64,000 nucleotides of DNA. Origin: an uncultured Eubacteriales bacterium. Its GTDB lineage: Bacteria; Bacillota; Clostridia; Christensenellales; Aristaeellaceae. The notes under the pieces are model-generated. The model did not search any database, was not told the DNA's origin, and worked only from the letters and a program-made list of their open reading frames with translations. The DNA is taken from contig CACYWL010000007.1 of the NCBI GenBank assembly GCA_902778055.1, forward strand, positions 179,889 to 243,888. The letters are read 5' to 3'. The position numbers were made by a program, and so were the translations under genes. Positions 28,156 through 36,446 of the stretch are shown here, piece by piece. The stretch's first letter is position 1; every line of letters begins with the position of its first letter.

Positions 28156-29340
28156 TCAGAAGGTGGTATCCTGGCTTACCTGAACGCCTGCGGCAACGCT
28201 TGCTCCGGCGGGGACGCTGACGGAATGGCCCACAACGGCAATATTCCCGGTTTCTTCCCCGACGAAGGCGCCGGCGCCGATGACCGCGTTCTCGGCAATG
28301 ATGGCCCGGCGGACAACGGCACCCCGCTTGATGATGCTTCCGGGCATCACCACGCTGTCGATCACACTGGCCCCTTCTTCAATGGTGACGCCGGCAAAGA
28401 TGACGCTGTGGGAGACATTGCCGTAGATGCTGCTGCCCTCCGTCACCAGGCTGTTGGTCACCTGGGCGCCCTTCGCGATATAGTGCGGCGGGAAGCCGGG
28501 CGTCCGGGCATAAATGCGCCAGCTCTTGTCATGCATATCGATCGGCATCGGCTTCATCAGCAGATCCATGTTGGCTTCCCAGAGGCTCTCAATGGTGCCG
28601 ACATCCTTCCAGTAGCCTTCGAAATGATAGGCGAACAGCCTCTGGTCGTCCCCGAGCATTTGGGGAATAATGTTCTTCCCGAAGTCATTGGAGCTCTTCT
28701 TGTCCGCTTCATCATCGATCAGGTACTGACGAAGCTTTTCCCAGGTAAAGATGTACACGCCCATGGAGGCCTTGTTGCTCTTCGGCTTCTTGGGCTTCTC
28801 CTCGAATTCGATGATTCTGTTGTCCGCATCGGTATTCATGATGCCGAACCGGGAAGCCTCTTCCCACGGAACCGGACGCACGGCGATGGTTGCATCGGCC
28901 CCGTTGCGAATGTGATCATTCAGCATCGCATTGTAATCCATCTTGTAGATGTGATCGCCGCTCAGAATCAGCACATAGTCCGGATTGTACTGCTCTATAA
29001 AGGACATGTTCTGATAAATGGCGTTCGCGGTTCCCCGGTACCATTCACTCCCCCGGACCGTCTGATACGGCGGCAGCACGAAAACGCCGCCATTGGAGAT
29101 ATCGAGATCCCACGGAGCGCCGCTGCCGATATACGAATTCAGTTCAAGAGGCTGGTACTGCGTCAGCACGCCCACTGTGTCGATTCCGCTGTTTGTGCAG
29201 TTGCTGAGCGGGAAATCGATGATGCGGTACTTTCCGCCGTACGGCACAGCAGGCTTGGCAACATCCTTGGTCAGAATTCCGAGACGGCTTCCCTGTCCGC
29301 CGGCTAAAAGCATGGCAACACAAGTTTTCTTCCTTAACAC
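28156..29340 (-). CDS. glgC: glucose-1-phosphate adenylyltransferase catalytic subunit GlgC
   Basis: 394 residues. [18 protein letters not shown] carries the nucleotide-binding loop; [34 protein letters not shown] and C-terminal hexapeptide repeats follow. It makes ADP-glucose, the committed step of glycogen synthesis. The start chosen is a GTG at 29340 with GAGGAG 10 bases upstream; the frame is open further to 29427, but that stretch lies near the promoter and has no homology. Confidence 0.95.
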   Translation of the reverse strand: MLRKKTCVAMLLAGGQGSRLGILTKDVAKPAVPYGGKYRIIDFPLSNCTNSGIDTVGVLTQYQPLELNSYIGSGAPWDLDISNGGVFVLPPYQTVRGSEWYRGTANAIYQNMSFIEQYNPDYVLILSGDHIYKMDYNAMLNDHIRNGADATIAVRPVPWEEASRFGIMNTDADNRIIEFEEKPKKPKSNKASMGVYIFTWEKLRQYLIDDEADKKSSNDFGKNIIPQMLGDDQRLFAYHFEGYWKDVGTIESLWEANMDLLMKPMPIDMHDKSWRIYARTPGFPPHYIAKGAQVTNSLVTEGSSIYGNVSHSVIFAGVTIEEGASVIDSVVMPGSIIKRGAVVRRAIIAENAVIGAGAFVGEETGNIAVVGHSVSVPAGASVAAGVQVSQDTTF

Positions 29341-29429
29341 GGCATACACGCTCCTCGTAATAGTATTGGTTCTGAATATGGGTGCAGGTATTTCAACGCT
29401 TGATTGAAAACCCGACCATCTGGTCATAT

Positions 29430-29457
29430 TCTATATGTTTTTGGATATGCTCGTCAA
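29430..29457 (-). promoter_or_regulatory. promoter of the glycogen operon
   Basis: On the minus strand TTGACG (29457-29452) and TATAGA (29435-29430) with a 16-base spacer, about 90 bases before the glgC start. Confidence 0.65.
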
Positions 29458-29497
29458 GAGTTAATTGCTATTTTTGAAGTTTTTTTCATTCTCTTCG

Positions 29498-29526
29498 TTG
29501 TTCACCGCATTTTCCTGTTGTATAAT
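29498..29526 (+). promoter_or_regulatory. promoter of the CimA-type gene
   Basis: TTGTTC at 29498-29503 and a perfect TATAAT at 29521-29526 with a 17-base spacer, 44 bases before the start codon. It diverges from the glgC promoter. No T-box is present here, unlike the degenerate paralogue. Confidence 0.7.
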
Positions 29527-29570
29527 CATTAATTGTATGCATCGCTTCAGAAGGAGGGACTCACGCGGCC

Positions 29571-31178
29571 ATGATCCAGATTTCTGATACCACTCTTCGG
29601 GACGGCGCCCAGGCAGAAGGGATTTCCTTTTCGCTGGACGATAAGCTCCAGATTCTGAAGGAGCTTGATGATCTTGGTGTTTCATGGATCGAAGGAGGCA
29701 ATCCCGCTTCCAATCCCCTCGACCGCGCTTTTTTCGAGGCCGTCGCTTCGCTGCCCAGACTTCGGCACGCGAAAATCGCGGCCTTTGGATCCACCTGCCG
29801 TCCGCATACAGCCGCCGGGGAAGATGAAGCGCTGGAGATTCTGGCCGGAACGCAGGCCGATCTGAAAACCGTCTTCGGAAAAAGCTCCCGCTCCCAGGTT
29901 TCCCTCGTTCTGCGCTGCTCTCCCGAAGAAAACCTGCGGATGATTGAGGATACGGTCCGCTTTCTGAAAGGCCGCTGCACGTCTGTCTGGTATGACGCGG
30001 AGCATTTCTTTGACGCTTTCGCGGAGGATCCGGACTATGCGCTTCAGACGCTCTCCGCCGCGGAGGCCGCAGGCGCTCAGCGGATCATTCTCTGTGATAC
30101 AAACGGCGGCGCCCTGCCCTCCGATGTTTCCGCCGCGGTATCCTATGTCCGTGAGCGGATCTGCATTCCTCTCGGCATTCATTGCCACAATGACTGCGGT
30201 CTGGCGGTCGCGAATTCCCTGGCGGCCCTGGAAAACGGCTGTGATCTGGTTCAGGGAACCCTTTGCGGAATCGGTGAACGCTGCGGAAACGCGGATCTCT
30301 GCACGCTTCTTCCGCTGATTTCGTTGAAGCTGCACAGGACCTGTCTTCCCGAGGGCCATCTTTCCCGATTGACGCATGTCTCGCGGGTCGCCGCCGAAAT
30401 CATGAATATCGTCCCCAATGAGAACGCGCCCTTTGTCGGTTATTCCGCTTTTGCGCACAAGGGCGGCATGCATATTGATGCGATTCTGAAGAATCATTCG
30501 ACCTATGAGCAGATCGACCCTGAATCCGTAGGAAACCAGCGACGCTTCCTGCTCTCCGATCAGTCCGGCCGCGCGGGGATTTACGCCAGGCTCGGAAAAA
30601 TTCTCCCCGACCTGAATCGGGACAGCAAGGAAACAGAGGCTGTGGTCAAAAAGCTGAAGGAAATGGAAGCCGACGGATACACCTATGAAAATGCGGACGG
30701 TTCCTTCGAGCTTCTGGCTCTGGATACGCTCGGGCGCCGTCCCAGCTTCTTCAGGGTTCTGGATTATCATGTTCTCAGTCAGGAAGGGCACTCCGGCAAG
30801 GATGCCCGGGCCTATTTGAAAATCGAAGTAAACGGGCGCGAAGAGATCAACGCAGCGGAGGGAGACGGTCCCGTCAATGCGCTGGACCTTGCGCTGCGCA
30901 AAACACTGGCGCTCTTCTATCCCAGCATCGCCACGATGCGGCTGAAGGATTTCAAGGTCCGTGTCCTGAATTCCCAGGGAACGGCCTCCCGCGTCCGGGT
31001 GAGCATTGAAAGCACGGACGGCATCCATCTGTGGAAAACGGTAGGCGTCCACAGCAACATCATCCTGGCTTCCCTGAAAGCCCTGATCGATTCGGTGGAT
31101 TATATGCTGACAAAATATGTCCCGGCCGGTGAAATCCATTCAGCTTCCCTGGCGCAGGGCGGCCCTGCCGCAGTGTGA
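29571..31178 (+). CDS. cimA: citramalate synthase-type enzyme (CimA, LeuA family)
   Basis: 535 residues. Active-site motifs are intact: ISDTTLRDGAQAEG at the start, IHCHNDCGLAVANSLAALENG near residue 203 (metal-binding HxHND), and GIGERCGNADL. A LeuA dimer domain fills the C-terminus (about residues 395-525). Length and motifs fit the citramalate synthase/CimA group, which joins pyruvate and acetyl-CoA for isoleucine synthesis; another acyl acceptor cannot be ruled out. AGAAGGAGGG precedes the ATG. It stands alone, facing sigH. Confidence 0.9.
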   Translation: MIQISDTTLRDGAQAEGISFSLDDKLQILKELDDLGVSWIEGGNPASNPLDRAFFEAVASLPRLRHAKIAAFGSTCRPHTAAGEDEALEILAGTQADLKTVFGKSSRSQVSLVLRCSPEENLRMIEDTVRFLKGRCTSVWYDAEHFFDAFAEDPDYALQTLSAAEAAGAQRIILCDTNGGALPSDVSAAVSYVRERICIPLGIHCHNDCGLAVANSLAALENGCDLVQGTLCGIGERCGNADLCTLLPLISLKLHRTCLPEGHLSRLTHVSRVAAEIMNIVPNENAPFVGYSAFAHKGGMHIDAILKNHSTYEQIDPESVGNQRRFLLSDQSGRAGIYARLGKILPDLNRDSKETEAVVKKLKEMEADGYTYENADGSFELLALDTLGRRPSFFRVLDYHVLSQEGHSGKDARAYLKIEVNGREEINAAEGDGPVNALDLALRKTLALFYPSIATMRLKDFKVRVLNSQGTASRVRVSIESTDGIHLWKTVGVHSNIILASLKALIDSVDYMLTKYVPAGEIHSASLAQGGPAAV

Positions 31179-31227
31179 TCCGTTCTTTCAGGCGGCCATG
31201 CCGTCCTGATCAGAGGCTCATCGTATT

Positions 31228-32010
31228 TTACTGGCTGCTCTCTTCCAGATATTTTTCCAGCTTGCGCTTGACTCGCTGCAGGGCGTTGTCAATGGATTTG
31301 ACGTGTCTTCCAAGCTCTTCCGCTATTTCCTGATAGCTTTTCCCGTCCAGATAGGCGCTCAGCACATCCTGCTCCAGTCCTGACAGCACTTCCCGGATCC
31401 GGTCATTGATGGCTACAAGATCCTCCCTGTTGATGATGATCTCCTCCGGATTGGAGACCCGGCCCTCCATAATGACATCCATCAAGGTACGGTCGCTTTC
31501 TTCATCATACAGGGGTTTGTTCAGGCTGATATAGCTGTTCAGGGGAATATGCTTCTGTCGGGTCGCCGTTTTGATGGCCGTAATGATCTGCCTGGTGATG
31601 CACAGCTCCGCAAAAGCCCGGAAAGAACACATTTTTTCCGGCTTATAATCCCGAACCGCCTTGTACAGACCGATCATTCCTTCCTGGACAATATCCTCAT
31701 GATCCGCGCCGACGAGAAAATAGCTTCTGGCTCTGGATCTCACGAAGTTCTTGTATTTGTCCAGCAGGTATTCTTCAGCCAGCGTATCCCCATCCCGGCA
31801 GAGAGAAACCACATCTTCATCCGACATCCCGCTGTAACGCGCCACCAGGTCCAGCGGATGGTCCTCCTCCGTCTCTGCCGGACTCTGTCCGGCACGAACC
31901 TGATCCTCCGTGTCCTCCGCCGCCGGCATCTCAGGAAGCTCTTTGATCATACGCTGAATGAACCGTTCATTCTCTCCGGGATCTTCCATCTCCATCATTT
32001 CACGATCCAT
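31228..32010 (-). CDS. sigH: RNA polymerase sigma factor SigH (sporulation/transition state)
   Basis: 260 residues. Region 2 reads YKNFVRSRARSYFLVGADHEDIVQEGMIGLYKAVRDY and region 4 SYQEIAEELGRHVKSIDNALQRVKRKLEKYL, nearly identical to SigH of spore formers. It carries about 55 extra N-terminal residues that are acidic (MEMEDPGENERF, ELPEMPAAEDTEDQ), longer than in Bacillus SigH. The ATG at 32010 follows GGGGGAAAGGAT; an in-frame TTG at 32046 lacks a ribosome site. It is downstream of rlmB in the mrnC-thyX-rlmB-sigH order common in Clostridia. Confidence 0.94.
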   Translation of the reverse strand: MDREMMEMEDPGENERFIQRMIKELPEMPAAEDTEDQVRAGQSPAETEEDHPLDLVARYSGMSDEDVVSLCRDGDTLAEEYLLDKYKNFVRSRARSYFLVGADHEDIVQEGMIGLYKAVRDYKPEKMCSFRAFAELCITRQIITAIKTATRQKHIPLNSYISLNKPLYDEESDRTLMDVIMEGRVSNPEEIIINREDLVAINDRIREVLSGLEQDVLSAYLDGKSYQEIAEELGRHVKSIDNALQRVKRKLEKYLEESSQ

Positions 32011-32101
32011 ATCCTTTCCCCCGCCGTCCGGATAGCATCCAGGCAATTGAATGATTGAATCATCGTGCCCGTTCCGTGAAACCGATTACGCAGGAACAGG
32101 C

Positions 32102-33169
32102 CTACCCTTTTTTCCTCCGGCAGCTCAGAACCCGATACATCACAACGCCGGCCGCAACGGAAGCGTTCAGGCTGTCCAGGACTCCGTTCATGGGCAGAGA
32201 AACGCTCAGGTCGCATTTTTCCTCCGTAAGCCGGCTGATTCCGGAGCCTTCGGAACCGATGATCAGCGCCGTTCCTCCTCTGAAATCCACCTTTTCGTAA
32301 TCCTTCCCGTCCATGGTCACTGCGTAGGTCCAGATTCCGGCCTGCTTCAGATCGTCAATGGTCCGGTTCAGGTTGACCACTCTCGCGACCTTGATATGCT
32401 CGATCGCTCCGGCGGATGCTTTCACGGCGGCCGGCGTCAGGCCGACGCTCCTGTGAATCGGAAGAATCACACCGTGAGCCCCCGTGCATTCCGCCGTTCG
32501 GATAATCGCGCCGAGGTTGTGGGGATCCGTAATGCCGTCCAGAATAATGATAAAGGGGTCTTCCTGCTTATCCCGCGCCGTCTGAAGAATATCCTCCACC
32601 TCGGCATACTGATAGGCGGACGCATAGGCGATCAGCCCCTGATGATGCGGAGCAATCTCATCCAGTTTCCGCTTTTCAAGCTCCTGGATCACGATTTTTC
32701 TGCTGCGGGCCTCCATCACAATTTCCTGTGCGGATCCGCCCAGTTCCCCTTTCTGAACGAGGAGCTTCTCAATGCCGCGTCCGCTCCGGAGAGCCTCCCG
32801 GATCGGGTTTCTTCCGCAGAGAATCCTGCTTTCCTCCTCGGCCGCCGCGGTCTGTTCCGGCGCCGGCTGGAATTCATATTGCCGGTAATCACGCGGCTTT
32901 CTTTCAAAGCCGTTATCCTCCTGCCGGGTATACTTTCTGACGCCGGAGGGAGCGCGCTTCTCCCGCGGCTCTGCGTTTTTCACGGAAGAACGCTGCTTCT
33001 GCGGACGGTCATAACGGCTTTCCTCTCTGCGGCCGGCAGACCTTTGCCCTTCCTGCTGTTTTCTCGTGCCTCCCGGCTTTTTGTAATGCGTTCCTTCCTC
33101 GTCCCAGGATCCCATTTCACCGTAATTGATCTTTTTCCGCTTCTGGGGGGCCTTGTCATAATATGCCAT
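32102..33169 (-). CDS. rlmB: 23S rRNA (guanosine-2'-O)-methyltransferase RlmB (SpoU family)
   Basis: 355 residues. The catalytic SpoU part holds ILDGITDPHNLGAIIRTAE, LPIHRSVGLTPAAVKASAGA, IGSEGSGISRL and LPMNGVLDSLNASVAAGV, the knotted SAM-binding site. About 110 N-terminal residues are extra: highly charged, rich in K, R, E and Q, and probably disordered. The core enzyme is usually near 250 residues. It methylates G2251 of 23S rRNA in known members. Confidence 0.93.
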   Translation of the reverse strand: MAYYDKAPQKRKKINYGEMGSWDEEGTHYKKPGGTRKQQEGQRSAGRREESRYDRPQKQRSSVKNAEPREKRAPSGVRKYTRQEDNGFERKPRDYRQYEFQPAPEQTAAAEEESRILCGRNPIREALRSGRGIEKLLVQKGELGGSAQEIVMEARSRKIVIQELEKRKLDEIAPHHQGLIAYASAYQYAEVEDILQTARDKQEDPFIIILDGITDPHNLGAIIRTAECTGAHGVILPIHRSVGLTPAAVKASAGAIEHIKVARVVNLNRTIDDLKQAGIWTYAVTMDGKDYEKVDFRGGTALIIGSEGSGISRLTEEKCDLSVSLPMNGVLDSLNASVAAGVVMYRVLSCRRKKG

Positions 33170-33272
33170 CTTTCCCCGATCCTCCCTTCATGGATAAAGC
33201 CCATGCCCCGGAATGATACCGGGGCGGGCCGGAATTCACTGTTTCGGCGACGGCCGGAAAACAAAGCAGTCT

Positions 33273-34031
33273 TCAGGAGAAGTCTTCCTGCTTCAAACCC
33301 AGCTTTTCCAGGAGTTTTCTCCTGGTTTCCCGGACCTCCGCCATCCGTCCGCAGGTTTTCGCCCCTTCCGCGCATTTTCCGCGCAGGCATGCGGGACCCG
33401 CGTCCGCAAACAGGGCAGGAGCCGTCTCCATGCAGAGTTCATGCATCCGGGACGCCAGCTCCCGGATTTCCCACTGTGCACGGTTGCACATCCGAAGGCT
33501 GAAGAAGTGCCGAAGCTCACGGGCATTCATGGTGAGCATCAGTCTCGTCTCGCAGGCATTGGGCAGGACAAAGCGGGCGTCCTCGTTTCCTCCTTCGCCC
33601 TTTTCAAGTCTCTTCTGCCATTGCCGGTACCAGGTCTGCATCTGTTCCATTTCCCGCCGGTATTCCTCCACCGCTTCCTCGCCGAGAGCAGCGATTCTGG
33701 GAGGAAGAATATAGCCGAATCCCTGTTCATAGCTTACATATCTCTGGCTCTGCACAGAGAAGCTCGCCATCCGATGACGCGTAAGCTGGGCCAGCAGCAC
33801 CCTGCTGACCCCTTCAATCCCGAAGGTAAATACCGCATGTTCAAAAACGGACTCATGTCCCATGCCCAGAAGCCGTTCGATGAACTGGTTCTGATCTTTT
33901 TCCTGCACTTTGCTGTTCAGATCGTCAATCGTGGACTTTGAATAGCAGAGTTTTGCGCCCAGCGCAATCGTCTCCTCCGGACTCAGGGTATGCCGGATCA
34001 GAATGACTTTCAGCTCTTTTTGTTCAGGCAC
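33273..34031 (-). CDS. thyX: flavin-dependent thymidylate synthase ThyX
   Basis: 252 residues. The ThyX signature RHRMASFSVQSQRY (RHRx7S) lies near residue 85, with GHESVFEHAVFTF before it and MNARELRHFFSLRMCNRAQWEIR after it. It makes dTMP using FAD and methylenetetrahydrofolate. The start chosen is a GTG at 34031 with GGAGG 10 bases upstream; it overlaps the mrnC stop by 8 bases. The longer frame to 34085 would lie inside mrnC. Four cysteines in the last 50 residues (GPACLRGKC, TCGR) are a minor oddity. Confidence 0.94.
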   Translation of the reverse strand: MPEQKELKVILIRHTLSPEETIALGAKLCYSKSTIDDLNSKVQEKDQNQFIERLLGMGHESVFEHAVFTFGIEGVSRVLLAQLTRHRMASFSVQSQRYVSYEQGFGYILPPRIAALGEEAVEEYRREMEQMQTWYRQWQKRLEKGEGGNEDARFVLPNACETRLMLTMNARELRHFFSLRMCNRAQWEIRELASRMHELCMETAPALFADAGPACLRGKCAEGAKTCGRMAEVRETRRKLLEKLGLKQEDFS

Positions 34032-34422
34032 CGTCCGCCGCCTCCTCATAGAATATTGTTTCCTGAATCTCATGGATTCTGTCATATCGTTCCGTTAAGT
34101 ACAGATAGCCGAGCAGCGCCTCAAACCCGGTGGCTTCGGAATAATCAGCCGGATTCTGATGGCGGGGGGCGGGATGCCTGGAATGCGCGTTTCTTCCCCG
34201 TAATACAATCGCTTTCTCTTCCTCCGTCAGCAGGGGAAGAATCTTTTCCAGGTTGCGGGCCTGGGCAGTGGCATTCACGCTCTGGACGCATTCGGTGTGC
34301 ATATGACGTACGCTTTTCTGCTGATGAATCAGCCTGCTGCGAACCACGATTTCCCAGACCGCGTCTCCCATATAGGCAAGCTGAAGCGGATTCAAAAGTC
34401 CGGCCGTCCTGTCCTCCATCAA
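34024..34422 (-). CDS. mrnC: Mini-ribonuclease III
   Basis: 132 residues, an RNase III catalytic domain without a double-stranded RNA binding domain. LAYMGDAVWEIVVRSRLI holds the acidic site, and EATGFEALLGYLYL the second half. It matures 23S rRNA in known Firmicutes. It is the first gene of the mrnC-thyX-rlmB-sigH group and ends overlapping thyX. Confidence 0.93.
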   Translation of the reverse strand: MMEDRTAGLLNPLQLAYMGDAVWEIVVRSRLIHQQKSVRHMHTECVQSVNATAQARNLEKILPLLTEEEKAIVLRGRNAHSRHPAPRHQNPADYSEATGFEALLGYLYLTERYDRIHEIQETIFYEEAADGA

Positions 34423-34591
34423 GAACCAAAACCTCCTCGTTACTCCGGGACATTATACCAGAAATGACCGCATGGAAACAAGCTCGATGTTCCGCGCTGA
34501 AACAAAAAAGAGGAAGCCATCTGACTGCCCCTCAGATCGAAGACAAAGTGGGGTCAGAACACCGGTTTATGGTAAGAACGCCTCCGGTCTA

Positions 34592-34620
34592 TTGACTTTT
34601 CAGGGTTTTCCCGATAGACT
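34592..34620 (+). promoter_or_regulatory. promoter of the ABC exporter operon
   Basis: TTGACT at 34592-34597 and TAGACT at 34615-34620, 17-base spacer, 38 bases before the first gene. Confidence 0.65.
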
Positions 34621-34658
34621 TTCTCTCCGTCTGAACCCTATGAAACTGAGGAGAGAAC

Positions 34659-36446
34659 ATGGGAAAGGAACTGAAGCTGGCGGGCCGCTGTATCCGGAGA
34701 TACTGGTGGCGGTATATTCTCGGTCTGGCCGCGCTTTTTATGGTGGATCAGGTCAACGCCAATGTTCCCCTGCTGTCCGGTGAACTGACGGACGGGCTGA
34801 CGCAGGGCGTGCTGGACATGGGCGGCGTATGGAATATCGCCCTGCGCCTGCTGGGCATGGGGGCGATCATCATGGTCGGCCGTTTCTGCTGGCGGATCTT
34901 CCTGTTCGGATCCGCCCGTCTGATCGAGCGGGATCTGCGCAGCGATCTGTTCGCACATCTGGAAACCCTGTCCATGTCCTGGTACAACGAGCATAAAACC
35001 GGCGACCTCATGGCCCATTTCACCAACGACCTGGGCTGGGTTCGTCAGATGATGGGCATGACGGTCATCTCCACCTTTGATGCCACGGTGATGCTGGTGC
35101 TGGTGCTGATCAGCATGATCCGCTTCGTCTCCTTCCGGCTCACGGTCATCGCCGTCTTCCCGCTGCTGCTCATCATGTTCGGCGACATCTGGTTCGGGAA
35201 GGTCATGCACCGCCGCTTTCTCGCCCGTCAGGAAGCTTTTTCGGCCCTGACGGATCAGACCCAGGAAGCCATCTCCGGCATCCGGGTCATCAAGGCCTTC
35301 GTGCAGGAGCGCAGGGAGCTGGCCGCCTTTGCCCGCGTCAACGCCAACAGCCGGGAGAAAAACCTGTCCGTCGTCCGCCTGATGGCGACCGTGATGCCGC
35401 TGCTGGATCTGGTGATCGGCATGAGCCTTCTGCTGACGCTGATCTTCGGCGGAAGAATGGCCATCTACGGGGAGATTACCGTCGGCCAGTTCGTCGCCTT
35501 CAACAGCTATGTCACCATGCTGGTCTGGCCCATGATCGCCGTTGGGGAAAGCATCTCCAACCTCAGCCAGGGCATGGCTTCCCTCCGGCGCATCCGCGTC
35601 ATCCTGGACGAGGAGCCGGAGATCCGGGACGAAGGGGATCCCGCGATCCGGAGCCTGAAGGGCGAGATCGACCTGGACCACCTGACCTTCCATTATCCCG
35701 GCACCTCCCCGGATCGCCCTGCCCTGTCCGATATCTCGGTTCACGTTTCCCCGGGGGAAACCCTGGCCGTCATCGGGCGGACCGGATGCGGAAAGACGAC
35801 GCTGATCAGCCTGCTCGAGCGCCTGTGGGAAACGGAAAAGCCGGATATGATCCGGATCGACGGCCATCCGCTGCGGACGATTCCCCTCGCCGTGCTGCAC
35901 CGGGATCTGGCCTGCGTGCCCCAGGACTCCTTCCTTTTCAGCGATACCATTGAAAACAACATCGCCTTCGGCGTTCAGTCCGCCTCCGCCGCCGACATCG
36001 CGGAGGCCGCCCGCGCCGCGGATGTGCACGACAATATCATGGAATTTCCCGATCAGTATCAGACGATGCTCGGCGAGCGCGGCGTCACCGTCTCCGGCGG
36101 CCAGAAGCAGCGGATTTCCATCGCCCGCGCCCTGATGAAGAACGCGCCCGTGCTGATTCTGGACGATGCGCTCAGCGCCGTGGACACGGACACGGAGGAG
36201 CGGATCCTGACCCGGCTGAAGGCCCTCAGGAAGGATAAAACGACCCTGATCATCGCCCACCGGATCTCCACCATTCAGCACGCGGATCATATCCTCGTGC
36301 TGGAGGACGGGAAGGCCGCGGAATACGGCAGCCATGAAGAGCTCATGGCGCTGGGCGGCCTGTACCGCTCCCTGTGGGAAAAGCAGCAGCTGGAGGCCCA
36401 GCTCGCAGAGGAGCAGCCGGATCCGGAAGGGGGTGCAGACGCATGA
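34659..36446 (+). CDS. ABC exporter subunit A (permease-ATPase), degenerate catalytic site
   Basis: 595 residues: a six-helix transmembrane domain (residues 15-300), then a nucleotide-binding domain with Walker A GRTGCGKTT near 372, signature VSGGQKQRISIARA near 480, and Walker B LILDDALSAVD. The residue after the Walker B aspartate is D instead of the catalytic glutamate, typical of the degenerate half in heterodimeric exporters such as YheI/YheH or TM287/288. The start codon overlap with the next gene (ATGA) supports one complex. The substrate is unknown; such pairs export drugs, lipids or peptides. GC at third positions appears higher than in neighbouring genes. Confidence 0.93.
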   Translation: MGKELKLAGRCIRRYWWRYILGLAALFMVDQVNANVPLLSGELTDGLTQGVLDMGGVWNIALRLLGMGAIIMVGRFCWRIFLFGSARLIERDLRSDLFAHLETLSMSWYNEHKTGDLMAHFTNDLGWVRQMMGMTVISTFDATVMLVLVLISMIRFVSFRLTVIAVFPLLLIMFGDIWFGKVMHRRFLARQEAFSALTDQTQEAISGIRVIKAFVQERRELAAFARVNANSREKNLSVVRLMATVMPLLDLVIGMSLLLTLIFGGRMAIYGEITVGQFVAFNSYVTMLVWPMIAVGESISNLSQGMASLRRIRVILDEEPEIRDEGDPAIRSLKGEIDLDHLTFHYPGTSPDRPALSDISVHVSPGETLAVIGRTGCGKTTLISLLERLWETEKPDMIRIDGHPLRTIPLAVLHRDLACVPQDSFLFSDTIENNIAFGVQSASAADIAEAARAADVHDNIMEFPDQYQTMLGERGVTVSGGQKQRISIARALMKNAPVLILDDALSAVDTDTEERILTRLKALRKDKTTLIIAHRISTIQHADHILVLEDGKAAEYGSHEELMALGGLYRSLWEKQQLEAQLAEEQPDPEGGADA

